A stretch of 64,000 nucleotides of DNA from Blastomyces gilchristii SLH14081 (taxonomy: Eukaryota; Ascomycota; Eurotiomycetes; Onygenales; Ajellomycetaceae). The stretch spans positions 1,610,720 to 1,674,719 of the forward strand of contig NW_003101676.1 of assembly GCF_000003855.2 (NCBI RefSeq). The letters run 5' to 3'. The translations under genes and the position numbers were made by a program. Positions 38,301-49,332 of the stretch are shown here, one piece after another. The notes under the pieces were generated by a model. The model worked only from the letters and a program-made list of their open reading frames with translations, ran no database searches and was not told where the DNA came from. Within the stretch, counting starts at the first letter, position 1; each line of letters starts with the position of its first letter.

Positions 38301-39830
38301 TTACTCCCACATGGCGGCGCGGGGAAGTACAGCATTCGTTCTGACTATCATCGCCATTATCACTCGTATTTTGTTTTGACGGTTTACCTGAAGCGTTTTC
38401 CATTTTTCTGCTTCTCGGATCACAGGATTCGAGTTGACCTTTGGCAAGTGTCTAATATATTTTAGTTCCTTTGCTAACTAGATCGCTTGCATCATCATTC
38501 ATTGGTATTCCCTAGTTCACCATGTCTTTTTGTATTTTGTAACTTTTCCATGTTGTGTCAAGATTTAATAATAATAATGAACTCTTGAGATCAAGCATGG
38601 TTGATTTCAGATGAACCTTTTCGTTATAATCATTGGAAATATTCTCTGATACCGTAAGTTACATACAATATTTGCATGAAACCCCGAGAAGAAATCAGGA
38701 AATACTCCTGTGCAAACATTGGGTAACTAGTTGTGCTGAACAGATTCAAATGAGAGGATATTAATAGCAGCGCAACCTTTCAGAAATCTCTAAAATAATA
38801 CAGTTAACAACATTGGAACCCATTCCTGCAAGGGGGAGACGGGGATGCAATCAGGATCTATCTATCCACCAAGAACCAAACAATCAAACACACTGGCTTC
38901 ACCCACGCAGGTTTCTCTAAACGGGTCAATCTCGGCAATCTCAGTTTTCAGGAATGTAGTATACGGCGGCTCCATTTCCACACAAGGGGATAAATGCCAG
39001 GCAGACGAAGGAATGATGGAAAGGAGGGGGAGGAGAGGGAGGGCTTCGGCGTGTGGCGATTTGAAGGTGATACGCAACTTCGTGTGTTTCAAGCTAAATA
39101 AAGAACGAGCTACGTTTTATATTTATTATTCATTTCCCGGATCTTTCTTCGTATATTTAATAATGCACGCCGGAAACTCATAGGGTACATTACATAGACG
39201 ACAGACATCATAGAACAGGAGGACGGCGACAACTTCTCAAACAATAATAATGAATGATTCTTTGAAGCTCCGAGAGTCCCTCCGGCTCCAGATATGTAAG
39301 AGCGAATGCACCAAATCGACCGATCAATCGAGGCCCCTCTAATTTTACCCCCGGTTCATGCGATATGCTTTGTGCTCGTGGCGTGTTGTATCACCTTAAT
39401 GTTGGTTATCGAGTGTAGGGGTTTGGGGTGGGACGGGAGAGAAAAGAGGAGAGGGGTAGAGAAAGAGAGACAAGAAAAACGTGGTTCTTGATAGGGCGGG
39501 AATGTTGAATGCGCGAGCATGATTCGCCATGTGTTTCTTGTTGTTGGAAATGTTGCATTCGCATAGGGTTTTGTGTTACACACCTCTTTTTTTTTTTTTT
39601 TTTACGGCGGCGTAGTTTTGATTCTTTTTTTTTGGGGTTTTTTTTCTCCCCTTTTTGGAATTTCTAATTTTATTCCTTCTCATACGGAAGCATAGAGAAG
39701 ACAAGAGAGGGGTGGCCCCAAGCCAATATGATTTAGACTATTTCTGCCGAGAATGCACTTTTGCTTTGTTACACTAGAACCTTAGAAATACACATGGCAA
39801 ATGACTGATGACCATTGTCATAGTATCACA

Positions 39831-39871
39831 TAGCATAGCACAGCATAGCACAGCATAGCATAGTATAGCAT
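39831..39871. repeat. (AGCATAGCAC)n minisatellite
   Basis: About four imperfect units built from AGCATAGCAC and AGCATAGTAT. Confidence 0.8.
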
Positions 39872-41489
39872 GAGAAAAGACCTTTTCTTAACTCTGACAG
39901 ATTTTTAAAAGTGGGTCTCAGAAGTGTTGTTGGGTGAAAATTGACATGCTCTCATTTAATTGTCCCATGGCAAAGCTATCCATAGAAAATGATCTGCTGC
40001 GCGGTCATCTGGCACCAGGTATATAAATGTATATAAATGAGACCTTGAGACCTGCATACCTCCCCTCTCTGTTGAGTAATGTAATGTATGTGGCACATGG
40101 TGTTAAAAAAGTCAGAAACTGAGATGAAAGACCTGCCTTTTTTTTTTTTTTCCTAGAAAGCGTATAATCTATCAAATCACAAAAATAAATGAAAAAAGTG
40201 AGACGTTATTTTTTACCATTGTATGCACGAGATGCATGGAATATTGAGATATAATTGAATTATTCTTCTTTCAGTGTAAAACAATGGAGTCAATTGCATT
40301 CTTTGTTTCAATTGACATGAACAGTTCCTTCCTTCCTCAACCACAGCATTTCCTCAAAACAATGCTGTGTTTCAATATATTTTACTACCATGGCTATGAC
40401 TTCTATGAGTGCATGAAACTAATAAGCCTTCTCTCGGGTGAAGGAAAGGAAATCACTGCCACATGAAGGAGACAGATATCACGTTGCATATGAAGAGAAT
40501 AGAACCAATAAAACACAATGATTTTGTTTTGAGAGCTGTAAAATAAAACAAGCCATAAATAATAGTTTAAGTTCATGAGGCGGTGCAGAAATAAAGCCAC
40601 ACTGACTACGGAGTTACAAGAGTACAAGAGTAGTACCAACTCTGGAGACGACTACGCTCACTGTGGCGCCCAATCAGAAGGCCTTGAACCCCTGAAATTT
40701 CCCATATCTCGGTTGCTTGTTTAGCGCGATCTGTGTTAGGGCCAGGACAGTTGTGGCTCATGCTCGAAGCTTAAAAATGTGGCTTTTCTCGTCATGCTCT
40801 GCATCATTATTATTACATATTACATTTTTCATTAGTTAATATAGACCAAAACAGAGCGAGTGGGATTCGATATATGAGATAACAGCAAAACTAACAGAGT
40901 AAAAATGATGAGAGAAATTTAGAGGAATACTCTTTACCGGTTGTGATAGTATCTTTTTCCAAGGGAATTTTCCCGAGCTATCCCGATCGTAACATATGTG
41001 TGGCTTTGCATATTTCTTCCCATACATTCCTACTGGGCATTATTAGCTTGGAGTGGCAATTCTTTTTTCCTTTGCGTGAAAAAACACAACCAACTAACTA
41101 TTATTTAATTGGTTGGGTAGCCTAGCCTAGCTGCATGCACACAGCCACACGCACCGAGATTATGTAATGCAGGCTTGCAGCCACAGGCGAGGAGAATGAC
41201 AACTACTCCGTATAAATGATAGTTAACTCAGTACGCTGCGTATGGTACTGTATTTCATAGGGCTGAATGCTACTGTGTAAAAGCGAGGTTACAAGGGCTG
41301 AGCGGTTGATAGCTTTTTTTGATACACTGGCATTGGGAAACAGAGTAAGTAACTACTTGAAGAAACATTTCGAGCTTCAGAAGGGGGTCTGGAGGTTTGT
41401 ATGGTTGGTTGCAAGAGCGAAGTGGGAACATCATATACCTATGAGAGTGAGTCTGCTCAACTTTGCTATTCTGATTTCTATTTATGCCC

Positions 41490-41538
41490 TTTTTTTATTT
41501 TTATTTTTATATTTTTATATTTTTATATTTTTATTTTT
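41490..41538. repeat. (TTTTTATA)n tract
   Basis: About 49 bp of T-rich repeats with a period close to 8. Confidence 0.8.
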
Positions 41539-43318
41539 GGTGTATCTTCCCCGTTGTAGGATTGCACGAGTTAGAGCCCCGCTGAAGGATTGAAAGTTGT
41601 GGAGACGGGATTTTTTGCTGTTGACTTTGGCAGCTTAGAGAGCTTTGCCCCTGAATCATTTGAACATAGAACACGTTACGGAGTAGGCGATGGAATAACT
41701 AGTATACATATTGGTAGAGATAAAAATATATCGACCATTCATCTTCATTGTTCTATATTTAAATCCAATATTATTAATAAGTTAACAACATAGTTACATC
41801 AATTATTAATAATAATGGAGAGAAAGCAGTTTGCTGTTTGCTTGCTTGGTAAGTCCACTGAAGCATAACAGGTAAAAAATATGGAAAGCGGAGAACACAT
41901 ATTTTGTAAAATATCCACTGCCGCTTCATTTTGGGGGCAGGAAATCCCTTGCTTAGCCTATGGATTCCTCTAATAAATGTTTAAATATAAATGATCATCC
42001 AGGGCTTCTACAGAGAAAAGGGGGTTTGAACCCGTCTTCCCAAGGTGAGAGAGCAGGAAGCCAAGAGTCGCTGTTTTGAAAACCCGGAGTTCGGAGGGAT
42101 GCTTTGTATGTACTCCCACCAGCGATTCAATTCTGCAGTATAACAAAACGCAACATCGATCAGGCGCAGGTTGGTTCGAAACAGAGCAACAGTGTCATCG
42201 AGCTGTGAACTGAGTCCTGAAGCGGGCAGTCCAAAATAGGGAAGTAGGATGGATATTGGGGCCTTGCGGGCAAGCTGCGAATCATAGTCCATGAACCTGC
42301 CACATCATATCAATAGTAGTTAATAATAATAGGGTTCATCGGGAAGGGAACACAAATCAATCCCGCCAATTTGCGGGTTGCAGTTCAGCCTTACGCGGAT
42401 AGACGATCGCACAGAGATAGGATAGAGAGCACATGTTGAGCATTGTCCAATCTTGCATGGGCGTCGCATCGAGTTTTGCATACCGCAACAATGAGGGCTG
42501 CGGGTGGTTGAAGCTGGGGTCTGCCCTATGACGAGAACGGTGAGAAATGGGATCGAAGTTCACACCCCGATGATTCACACGGGAGGGTGGGTGCATATAT
42601 GCATAAACTGGATTTATTATTACATGCATTGCGCATGTATGCACATTATAGGACTGTTGCATATAACTGAACGATTTTCGAGTTTCAATTCTAACAAGGG
42701 ATATTGTTGACGGGAAATACCTGAATACCATACCATGCCTTTGTTGTTTTTGCTGCTGCCGATGCTTCTTCTTCCTTTACAACCTTCGCAAACATTCAAC
42801 CCCCTTACGTGGGACGAGAAGAAACGACGTGCAGTAAGTTACGCTGCGTAACTACGTCTTGTCAAGTAATCGTAGGGGGGGGGTTCTGCCTGGCTTGGTC
42901 TCTCCTCTCCGCAGGGAAAAATGGACAGACAATAAGACTCGGGTCTCAGCAGGATCATGATGCCTCCACCTGAATAACCCAAAAGGGATTCCATGTCAGC
43001 ATTTCTCCTTCCCCTTCTGGCCCTCTTGTAATTATTATGAATGTGTACGGAGTACGGCCCCCGATCCCTTTTAGTAGGCTGAATTCAACCCGACGTAGCC
43101 AATTGAGGCGTGTTTCAACAGCCGGGGGACCAACCACGCCGTATTTTTAATTTTAGCGGGTTCCAACGGCGTAATGCGAGAGAGCGTATTTTTTATTTTT
43201 GCAGTTCTCGGGTCCTGTTGAAAATACGCATGTTTGTACCGCACATGTAACTTCGGCGGAGTCTGCGACCTGCGCTAGCAGAGTAGCAGCATCCACACTC
43301 GCAGAACCCAGATCAGAA

Positions 43319-43411
43319 CACAGACACAGACACACACACACACGCACACGCACACGCACACAAGCAGACACAAGCAGACAGTGGCAGACAGTGGCAGACA
43401 GTGGCAGACAC
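43319..43411. repeat. Compound (CA)n / 10-bp minisatellite
   Basis: A CACA/CACACG run (43321-43361) grades into two AAGCAGACAC units and three exact GTGGCAGACA units (43381-43410). The shared CAGACA core suggests a stepwise origin of one repeat from the other. Confidence 0.85.
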
Positions 43412-43743
43412 CGTACCATACCACGCTAGGCCATCACATCTCCACTGCCGGGGCCCAGTGAGCACATCCCAGCCCTGGGACTTAGCGTGGCTGCGCACTC
43501 ACTGCCGATGATATGATGATGCAGAGAGGAGGGGGGGGAGGAGCAGTTAGCAGCAGCAGTAGTGGCAGTCTGGTAGATCAAAGCCAGCAAAAAGATCACT
43601 AACGTACTGTACATTACATATCTGGTGCAGAAGGGTGGAGCGTGGTCGTGCTGCTTGGGCTATTGGGCTCCTTACTGGGCCTATTATTATGACTGCTGCG
43701 ACATAGCGTGGGTAGCGGAGGGTTTTGCTGTTGCGCCTCGCTC

Positions 43744-43810
43744 GGGGGGTGGGTTCTGGGTTCTGGGTTCTTGGGTTCTGGGTTCTTGGAGTCTGGAGTC
43801 TGGAGTCGAG
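43744..43810 (+). repeat. (GGGTTCT)n minisatellite, G-quadruplex candidate
   Basis: Six G-tracts of at least three on the plus strand, separated by spacers of one to five bases (T, TTCT or TTCTT), span 43744-43782. They are followed by (GGAGTCT)n-like units to 43810. This fits the usual G3+N1-7 pattern for intramolecular quadruplexes. It lies about 1.5 kb upstream of the C2H2 start codon. Confidence 0.8.
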
Positions 43811-45020
43811 TCGGTGCTGGGTTGCGTGGTGCTGGCTCATGTTCCTCGCTGTCCCTGTAGGGCAAACAAATCAGAGCCCCGATATGACCCCTTCGCTGCC
43901 GCTCGCTCTCGGCTCTGCACGCCGCTGCTGGCTTTTATAAAAACTACTCGTCGTCCACCCTCTCTTCCTGGCTTGTTTGATTTTTTTTTTATATATCCCC
44001 CTCCCCCCTCCCTTTTGTTTCATTTACTGGTATTATTGTTTTACTTTCCTCTCCTTGCCTCCTTTTATTTATTCATCTTTCTCCTCCTGACCACACTTCT
44101 GTTCTCCATTGTGTTGTTTGTGCGGATGGATCTTCCCCTTCCTCTGCCTTCGGCCGACTACTAGAAGCAAAGAAAAAGTCACAGGGAAACATACAAGAAA
44201 AACAAATAGAAAAACAGGAAAGGAAAAGGAAAAGAGAAAGAAAAGAAAAGAAAAGAAAATAAATCGAACGGAAAACCCCCCAGACCCAAAAATAAATAGA
44301 GCTCGCCTTCCCCGCCATTTGCCACCGCGAGATCTCCTCGAGTTCGATCGAGTCGGTCTAGGACAGACCAACAAGAAGGCATTCGTGCATAGGGAGAGAA
44401 AATCGATCGATAACCACCACTCCCTCTCCCTCTCTTTCTCCCCCAATCTTCCTCTTTACCCGCCCCGATATCCTTTGCCCGTCCTGTCCTGTCCTGTCCT
44501 GTTCATACCGCGATCCTGCGTTCTCATTGGCTGCGCCCTCCCGGTCCTAGCACGCCCGCCAAATCTCTAGCCCTGGCTGCTTTCCAGCACCCTCGTCCAC
44601 TCCTTTGCCAGTGCTCGTGTTGTTTACTCGGCTTTTGTGCCCTCGTTTCCGCCAGTTCCCCAGGGGCAAAATCCTCCTCACGAACTCCCTTTTTTGTGTG
44701 CACAAAGAGGACTGGTTCTCCTTCCGCAGCCCTATTTTAACTACATCGGACCGACCCGTGGACCAAATCCCCCCTCCCCTTTCCGTGGTTTTTTGTGCTT
44801 GGCGCCAGCTGCAGACAGACATACAACCCAACCACCATTCCAACCGCGAAGAAACCGCTGAAACAAAAATTTCACGCTGGGAAAAAAAATAAAAATAAAA
44901 AATAGTCTTGCTTCCCGTTCTGACTGGTACGATGATTCGCGGCTCATAACCCTTTCTTTTCTTTTTCCTCGTCCAATATTTTGGTTGCTTTTTCTGCCGC
45001 TGATCGAATTTGGATATGAA

Positions 45021-45054
45021 CCAATCCAGTCAGCTGACTTCGCTCTATATAAAA
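45021..45054 (+). promoter_or_regulatory. CCAAT and TATA boxes of the C2H2 gene
   Basis: CCAATCC at 45021-45027 and TATATAAAA at 45046-45054 are followed by the start codon at 45266, about 210 bp downstream. The arrangement is a good core promoter and predicts a 5' leader of roughly 180 bp. Pyrimidine-rich DNA upstream (43980-44480) is then promoter rather than leader. Confidence 0.6.
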
Positions 45055-45265
45055 TAGCCCAAATACTATTCGCCTGATGCTCTGCTGACATTGGCTCCCG
45101 TTCCATACTTTTTTTGGATGAACAATTTGATCTACCGCAGAAACGACGCCAGAAAAACTTTGTTCCTAGAGGCTGTGCTTTCCCCCCCTTCTTTTTCCAT
45201 TCTATCTGGCTCTGTGGTTGAGCAAAAAGTGTGGTTCCGCCCTCTCCCCTTCCAACGGCCCGACA

Positions 45266-48141
45266 ATGCTAGCGCTGGAGCGTTCTCATCACGAGCAATC
45301 CTATCTTCAGCAACTCTCGATGGATCCTTCTATGCATGATCCTTTTGGTTCGCTAAATATCGACGGTTACAATCATCTTGGTTTCAACCCGTTTCCCTTA
45401 GGCACGGCCTCTTTCATAGAAACTCCTTCGTTTTTGGTAGAGGCCCCCCAACACTTGTACGGCAACAACATCAGTAGCGAACAGCACGACAACCAAAAAT
45501 ACGACTCCTATGCACATCACCCTTCTGCTTCTCCCTCCATAGCTACTACCCTCTCCTCCGACCTCAGCGCATCTACAAGCTCATCCGTATCTGGTCCTTC
45601 GTTACCAAGCACCTCATCGTCCACTATCGGCTCTCCGTACCAGGACAGCTGGATCGACATGAACAGCGCTTCGGGGCTTGGACCCGCCACAGTGGGTAGC
45701 GATGGCTACCCGCAGGAATACGTGAGTGCTGGCATGGAAGCTGATATGATGTTTGCGCATGAAAAGCTCCCAGATAGCTTCGTGGGTGAGTGTCACAATG
45801 CTTTTTCTTCTGTCCAACCTTCGCAGGCGCCCAAACTGCCTAGACAAATTGCTCAGCATGTAAACATCTCTTCTGTATCTGCATCCGCATCTTCTCCAGT
45901 AGTAGATGGCCATTTTGGTGCACTCTCTTTCTCTGGTTTCACATGGCAACACTCAGATGTTGCATCTATGGCTAGCAAAAATCAACCAATTCAATCCATG
46001 TCTCCTCCTACGAGCACTGCTCCTCTGGCAGGCGGGAGATCACAGCGCAAAGGTTCAACCAGCGGAACTAGCACACGCAGGAGTGCACTGGCCTCCCCGG
46101 TGGCCCGATCTCTGAGTGGCAATTCTCCAGCTATGTATTCGCCAGAGATGCCCAGCAGAAAGCGGTCGTTGACCCAAGACTCAGGCGTAACAACCCTTGA
46201 AGCGAGGAAGATGTCCACTGCAGAGGCTAGGATGAAACATCGAGATAGCCTACATTCTCCAAAGAGGAGCTCTAAGCCTCCAGGGTCTAGGAATAGGGAG
46301 CCATTTGAAAACTCTTTCTTTAAACAGAGTAGCGGAAATTTTGTGCCGCCGCTCGAGTCATCTTGTTGGTGTTTTGACTTTCCTACTTGATATCCCGTGC
46401 AGTGTCTGCTTTTTGAATGTTTCATTTATTGCCGCTTTGCCTTTTCTTTTATTTCCTTATGATACCCAACACTGTGATCGTGATACATTGCGTGTTTTGC
46501 TGTCTTTTTTGTTCCGGTTTCCTTAACTCTACATATTTGAGATACCATCTTCTCGTCACAATGCGCTCTCTACAGTTACTAATTTACCATTTGGCTTGCA
46601 TAGACCCGTCATTGATCCAGCCAATGCAACAACAAAGCAGTTACCCGCCTCCGACTGCATCATACGCAGAGGAAATCCAATATGCTTTTACACGATCACC
46701 CCTTTTTCATTCGACATCTCCCGCCGCATCACCTTTACCACAATCCCAAACATTACACCCCCAACAACACCCTCGATCCGCTCTCCCCTCCCCGTACCTA
46801 ACGCAATCATTCACTCCTCGGCCGCTTTCATTTGCTGGAAGAAGGTCGTCCATATCCTCCGAAAACTCGCGACGGTCGCAACGCAGTCCCCTGGCGGGTA
46901 GTGTTGACTACGAAGAGAAAGGGAAGGAGAAGGGTCGCTGCCCCCACCCGGATTGTGGGCGGGTGTTCAAAGACCTAAAGGCGCATATGCTTACCCATCA
47001 ATCAGAGCGACCAGAAAAGTGTCCGATAGTAACCTGCGAATATCACCTGAAGGGATTCAGTAGGAAATACGATAAGAATAGGCACACATTGACACATTAC
47101 AAAGGGACGATGGTGTGCGGCTTTTGCCCCGGTTCCGGGTCTGCTGCTGAGAAAAGCTTTAACCGGGCGGATGTGTTCAAGCGACATCTGACTTCTGTGC
47201 ATGGCGTGGAGCAGACCGCGCCCAATAGCCGCAAGAAAACCCCTCCCACGTCAAATCGAAAGGCTGCCACTTACTGTCACGATGCCACAGGCAAATGCTC
47301 GACGTGCTCGTCGACGTTCAGCAACGCACAGGAGTTCTATGAACATTTGGATGACTGTGTTCTGCGCGTAGTCCAACAGGAAGAGCCCAGCGAAGCCATT
47401 AATCTCAAGCGATTGACAGAAGTGGCTTCCGACGATGCTGTGCGGCAAACCATGGAGAAACACATGCTTGTCGACACGACCAATGACGTGATAACGAACC
47501 ATAACCAAACAGACGACCATGATGATGATACGAACGACTCTAACGATAATAATAACTCAAACACCAGAAACCCCGCGGCCGGCAAAGGCTCTCTAAAATC
47601 ATCCGCCTCATCCACCTCCACCTCCAGCACAAACACAAACACCACCCCTTCCTCCTCCTCAAACACCCTCTCCAAACCCCCCTCCACCACCCACACAACC
47701 GCCGGCATAACAAAACCCCGCCCCACCTCCTCCCGCCGCCGCAACAACCGCAACAACTACCCCCCATCCTGGGGCTGCGCGACCAACAAAATGAAAATGA
47801 AAAAGCGTGTCCTGTGCCTCTACGACGGCCAGCGCCGCCTCTGGAAAGATGAGATGATGCTCGATAACGAATTCGAGGTCCGGTTGAAGTTACTCGGTGG
47901 CGCCAATGACGACAACGGCACAGGCCGTGACGCATATGTCACGGATTTGGACGTGGAGACACTGAAGCGCGCCGACGCAGTGCATGGAGCTACGGAGGAG
48001 GAGAGAGGCCCCTGGGATGGAGATATGGGTGGCAGCGCGGGTCTCGTGGGGCTCATGGGCCCTGCTGCCGTGCCGTTGATGAGACACATGCCCGAGGGTG
48101 GGATGGTTGATGAGGTTAACATTGATGAGCTGATGGCGTGA
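45266..48141 (+). CDS. C2H2 zinc-finger transcription factor
   Basis: Exon 1 runs from ATG 45266 to about 46328 and exon 2 from 46604 to 48141, giving about 866 aa. The acceptor TTGCATAG and phase-1 entry into IDPSLI fit a GTAGCG donor at 46329; the donor is the least certain point. That intron would be 275 bp, long for this window. Residues 1-480 are Ser/Pro/Gln-rich and disordered. Three C2H2-type fingers follow: CPHPDCGRVFKDLKAHMLTH, CPIVTC..GFSRKYDKNRHTLTH, and CGFC..SFNRADVFKRHLTSVH, with a further cysteine pair and HLDDC downstream. The C-terminal part has a Ser/Thr/Asn low-complexity linker (codons at 47500-47700) and an acidic, hydrophobic tail (DEVNIDELMA) suggestive of an activation region. 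This finger array occurs in conserved fungal regulators, but I cannot name an orthologue securely. Confidence 0.85.
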
Positions 48142-49332
48142 GCTGGGAAGGGGGGGACTGTGATTTTAAATATGTTTTTCATTTTATACTTTCCCTGTGC
48201 ACCTGGGGTGAGAGGGATGTAAAATGTCCTTTGTGATATTGGGCTTTTTTTTTCCGCTTGATATATATTTTATTTTATTCCCCTTCTTCGTCTCCGATCT
48301 ATTATTATTATTATTATTATTTTTCTGGCTTCATTGGTTTTTGCTTTTTGTGTAATGCCCCTAGGCGGGGGTGACAAGGCTCCGCCGCAGAGCAGTTAAA
48401 TTTCTTCAGAAGCTTTGAGACTTTTGACTCAATTTCTCTGTCTGAGATAATAGAATTCACTGATACACTTCTAATAAAATCTCTTTATTTCTCCGAGAGA
48501 GAATACGAAATGAAAGTTAAGAGTCATGGAATCACCAGCCCCGTATTATATAAGCCAAACCGTATAATCACGTGATTAAATGATAGCTGCGATAAACCTC
48601 CGCACTCCGCAGCCCGACACAAGGACAAGCTAAACAAGATATAAATCCAACTACAGACGGTTTTAAAACGGCTCATGTGCAATTGACTGCACCCGCCTTG
48701 TTTTCGTCATTTCCCCACGAGCTTGGTGAGTAACACATTTTGCCCGTATCCTTCATAATTTTCCAGACATCTTGGAAAACTTTTCGGAACTATAAAACTG
48801 ACCGCAGCGGGGGGTTGTTGCCTGCCCAGTTCAAGTTTCTGTAGAGCTTCTACACAACGCCTTCTTACGGTTTTCGCTTGCGTTTTCCATTACAAAACCT
48901 AACGAACTACGAATAAGGAAATAGAAAAAAAAAAAAAGTCGACTACCTGATCCCTCTGTTTGTCAAGATCCTGCCACCAGAGAGAAACGGAAGGGAACGA
49001 ATCGAATCGAATCGAAATAAATAAGAAACAGGGGGCCCGGATTGAGAGAGAGAGAGAGAGAGAGAAGTGAGTGAGCGGGGTCCTATCATACACTAGAAGC
49101 GCGGGGATTTATCTGGAGGGAGATATTCGCCGGGGAACACTTGCGAACGAGGAGGTGTGGGGGGATGCAATAAATCCAAATATACCATATACCATATACC
49201 ATATACCATATACCATATACCATACGTTGGGCACATTCCTCGCTGGGCGAACACACAAAGTCGGCATATATTCCAACCTCCTTTCCTTTTCCTTCTTTAT
49301 TCCCCTTTGCCGCGCCCCGGTTCGCGACTAGA
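48142..49332. other. Intergenic region with simple repeats upstream of csnA
   Basis: Contains (TTA)n at 48299-48322, (GAATC)n at 48997-49016, a (GA)n tract at 49044-49065 and the 7-bp repeat array at 49181-49225. No gene is seen. The right half is the csnA promoter or leader. Confidence 0.6.
49181..49225. repeat. (TATACCA)6 tandem array in the csnA leader region
   Basis: About 6.4 perfect copies of a 7-bp unit end 107 bp upstream of the csnA start codon. Each copy brings a CCATAT/ATATGG-type sequence. Length variation between strains is likely. Confidence 0.9.

Larger units (their letters stand above)
27613..45020. other. Gene desert of about 17.4 kb with many simple repeats
   Basis: No reading frame above about 180 codons and none with a recognisable domain. 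It is studded with microsatellites and homopolymers (annotated separately), recurrent GTACTGTAC and ACGGAGT motifs, palindromes at 31752-31791, and pyrimidine-rich DNA toward its right end. Base composition is ordinary, unlike the repeat island at 1-9 kb, so it is not decayed transposon sequence that I can recognise. It may hold long regulatory DNA for the C2H2 gene, or unrecognised non-coding transcripts. Confidence 0.6.

Noticed and set aside
42015..42060. tRNA-like T-arm (GGGTTCAAACCC on the minus strand)
   Set aside because: Only the B-box-like element is present; no A box, anticodon arm or paired acceptor stem can be built around it.
43319..43411. CRISPR-like array
   Set aside because: The units are 2-10 bp simple repeats without spacers, in a eukaryotic genome; it is a microsatellite.
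43614..43865. Minus-strand proline-rich frame (repeated PEPKNPEP-like)
   Set aside because: It is the translation of the (GGGTTCT)n minisatellite, not a gene.
43625..44570. Long plus-strand frames (179 and 153 codons) before the C2H2 gene
   Set aside because: They are built from minisatellite and purine/pyrimidine-rich DNA and lie upstream of the likely TATA box.
45786..45826. Possible 41-bp intron (GTGAGT...CGCAG) inside C2H2 exon 1
   Set aside because: It is shorter than any other intron here, and removing 41 bp would break the long frame that continues on both sides.
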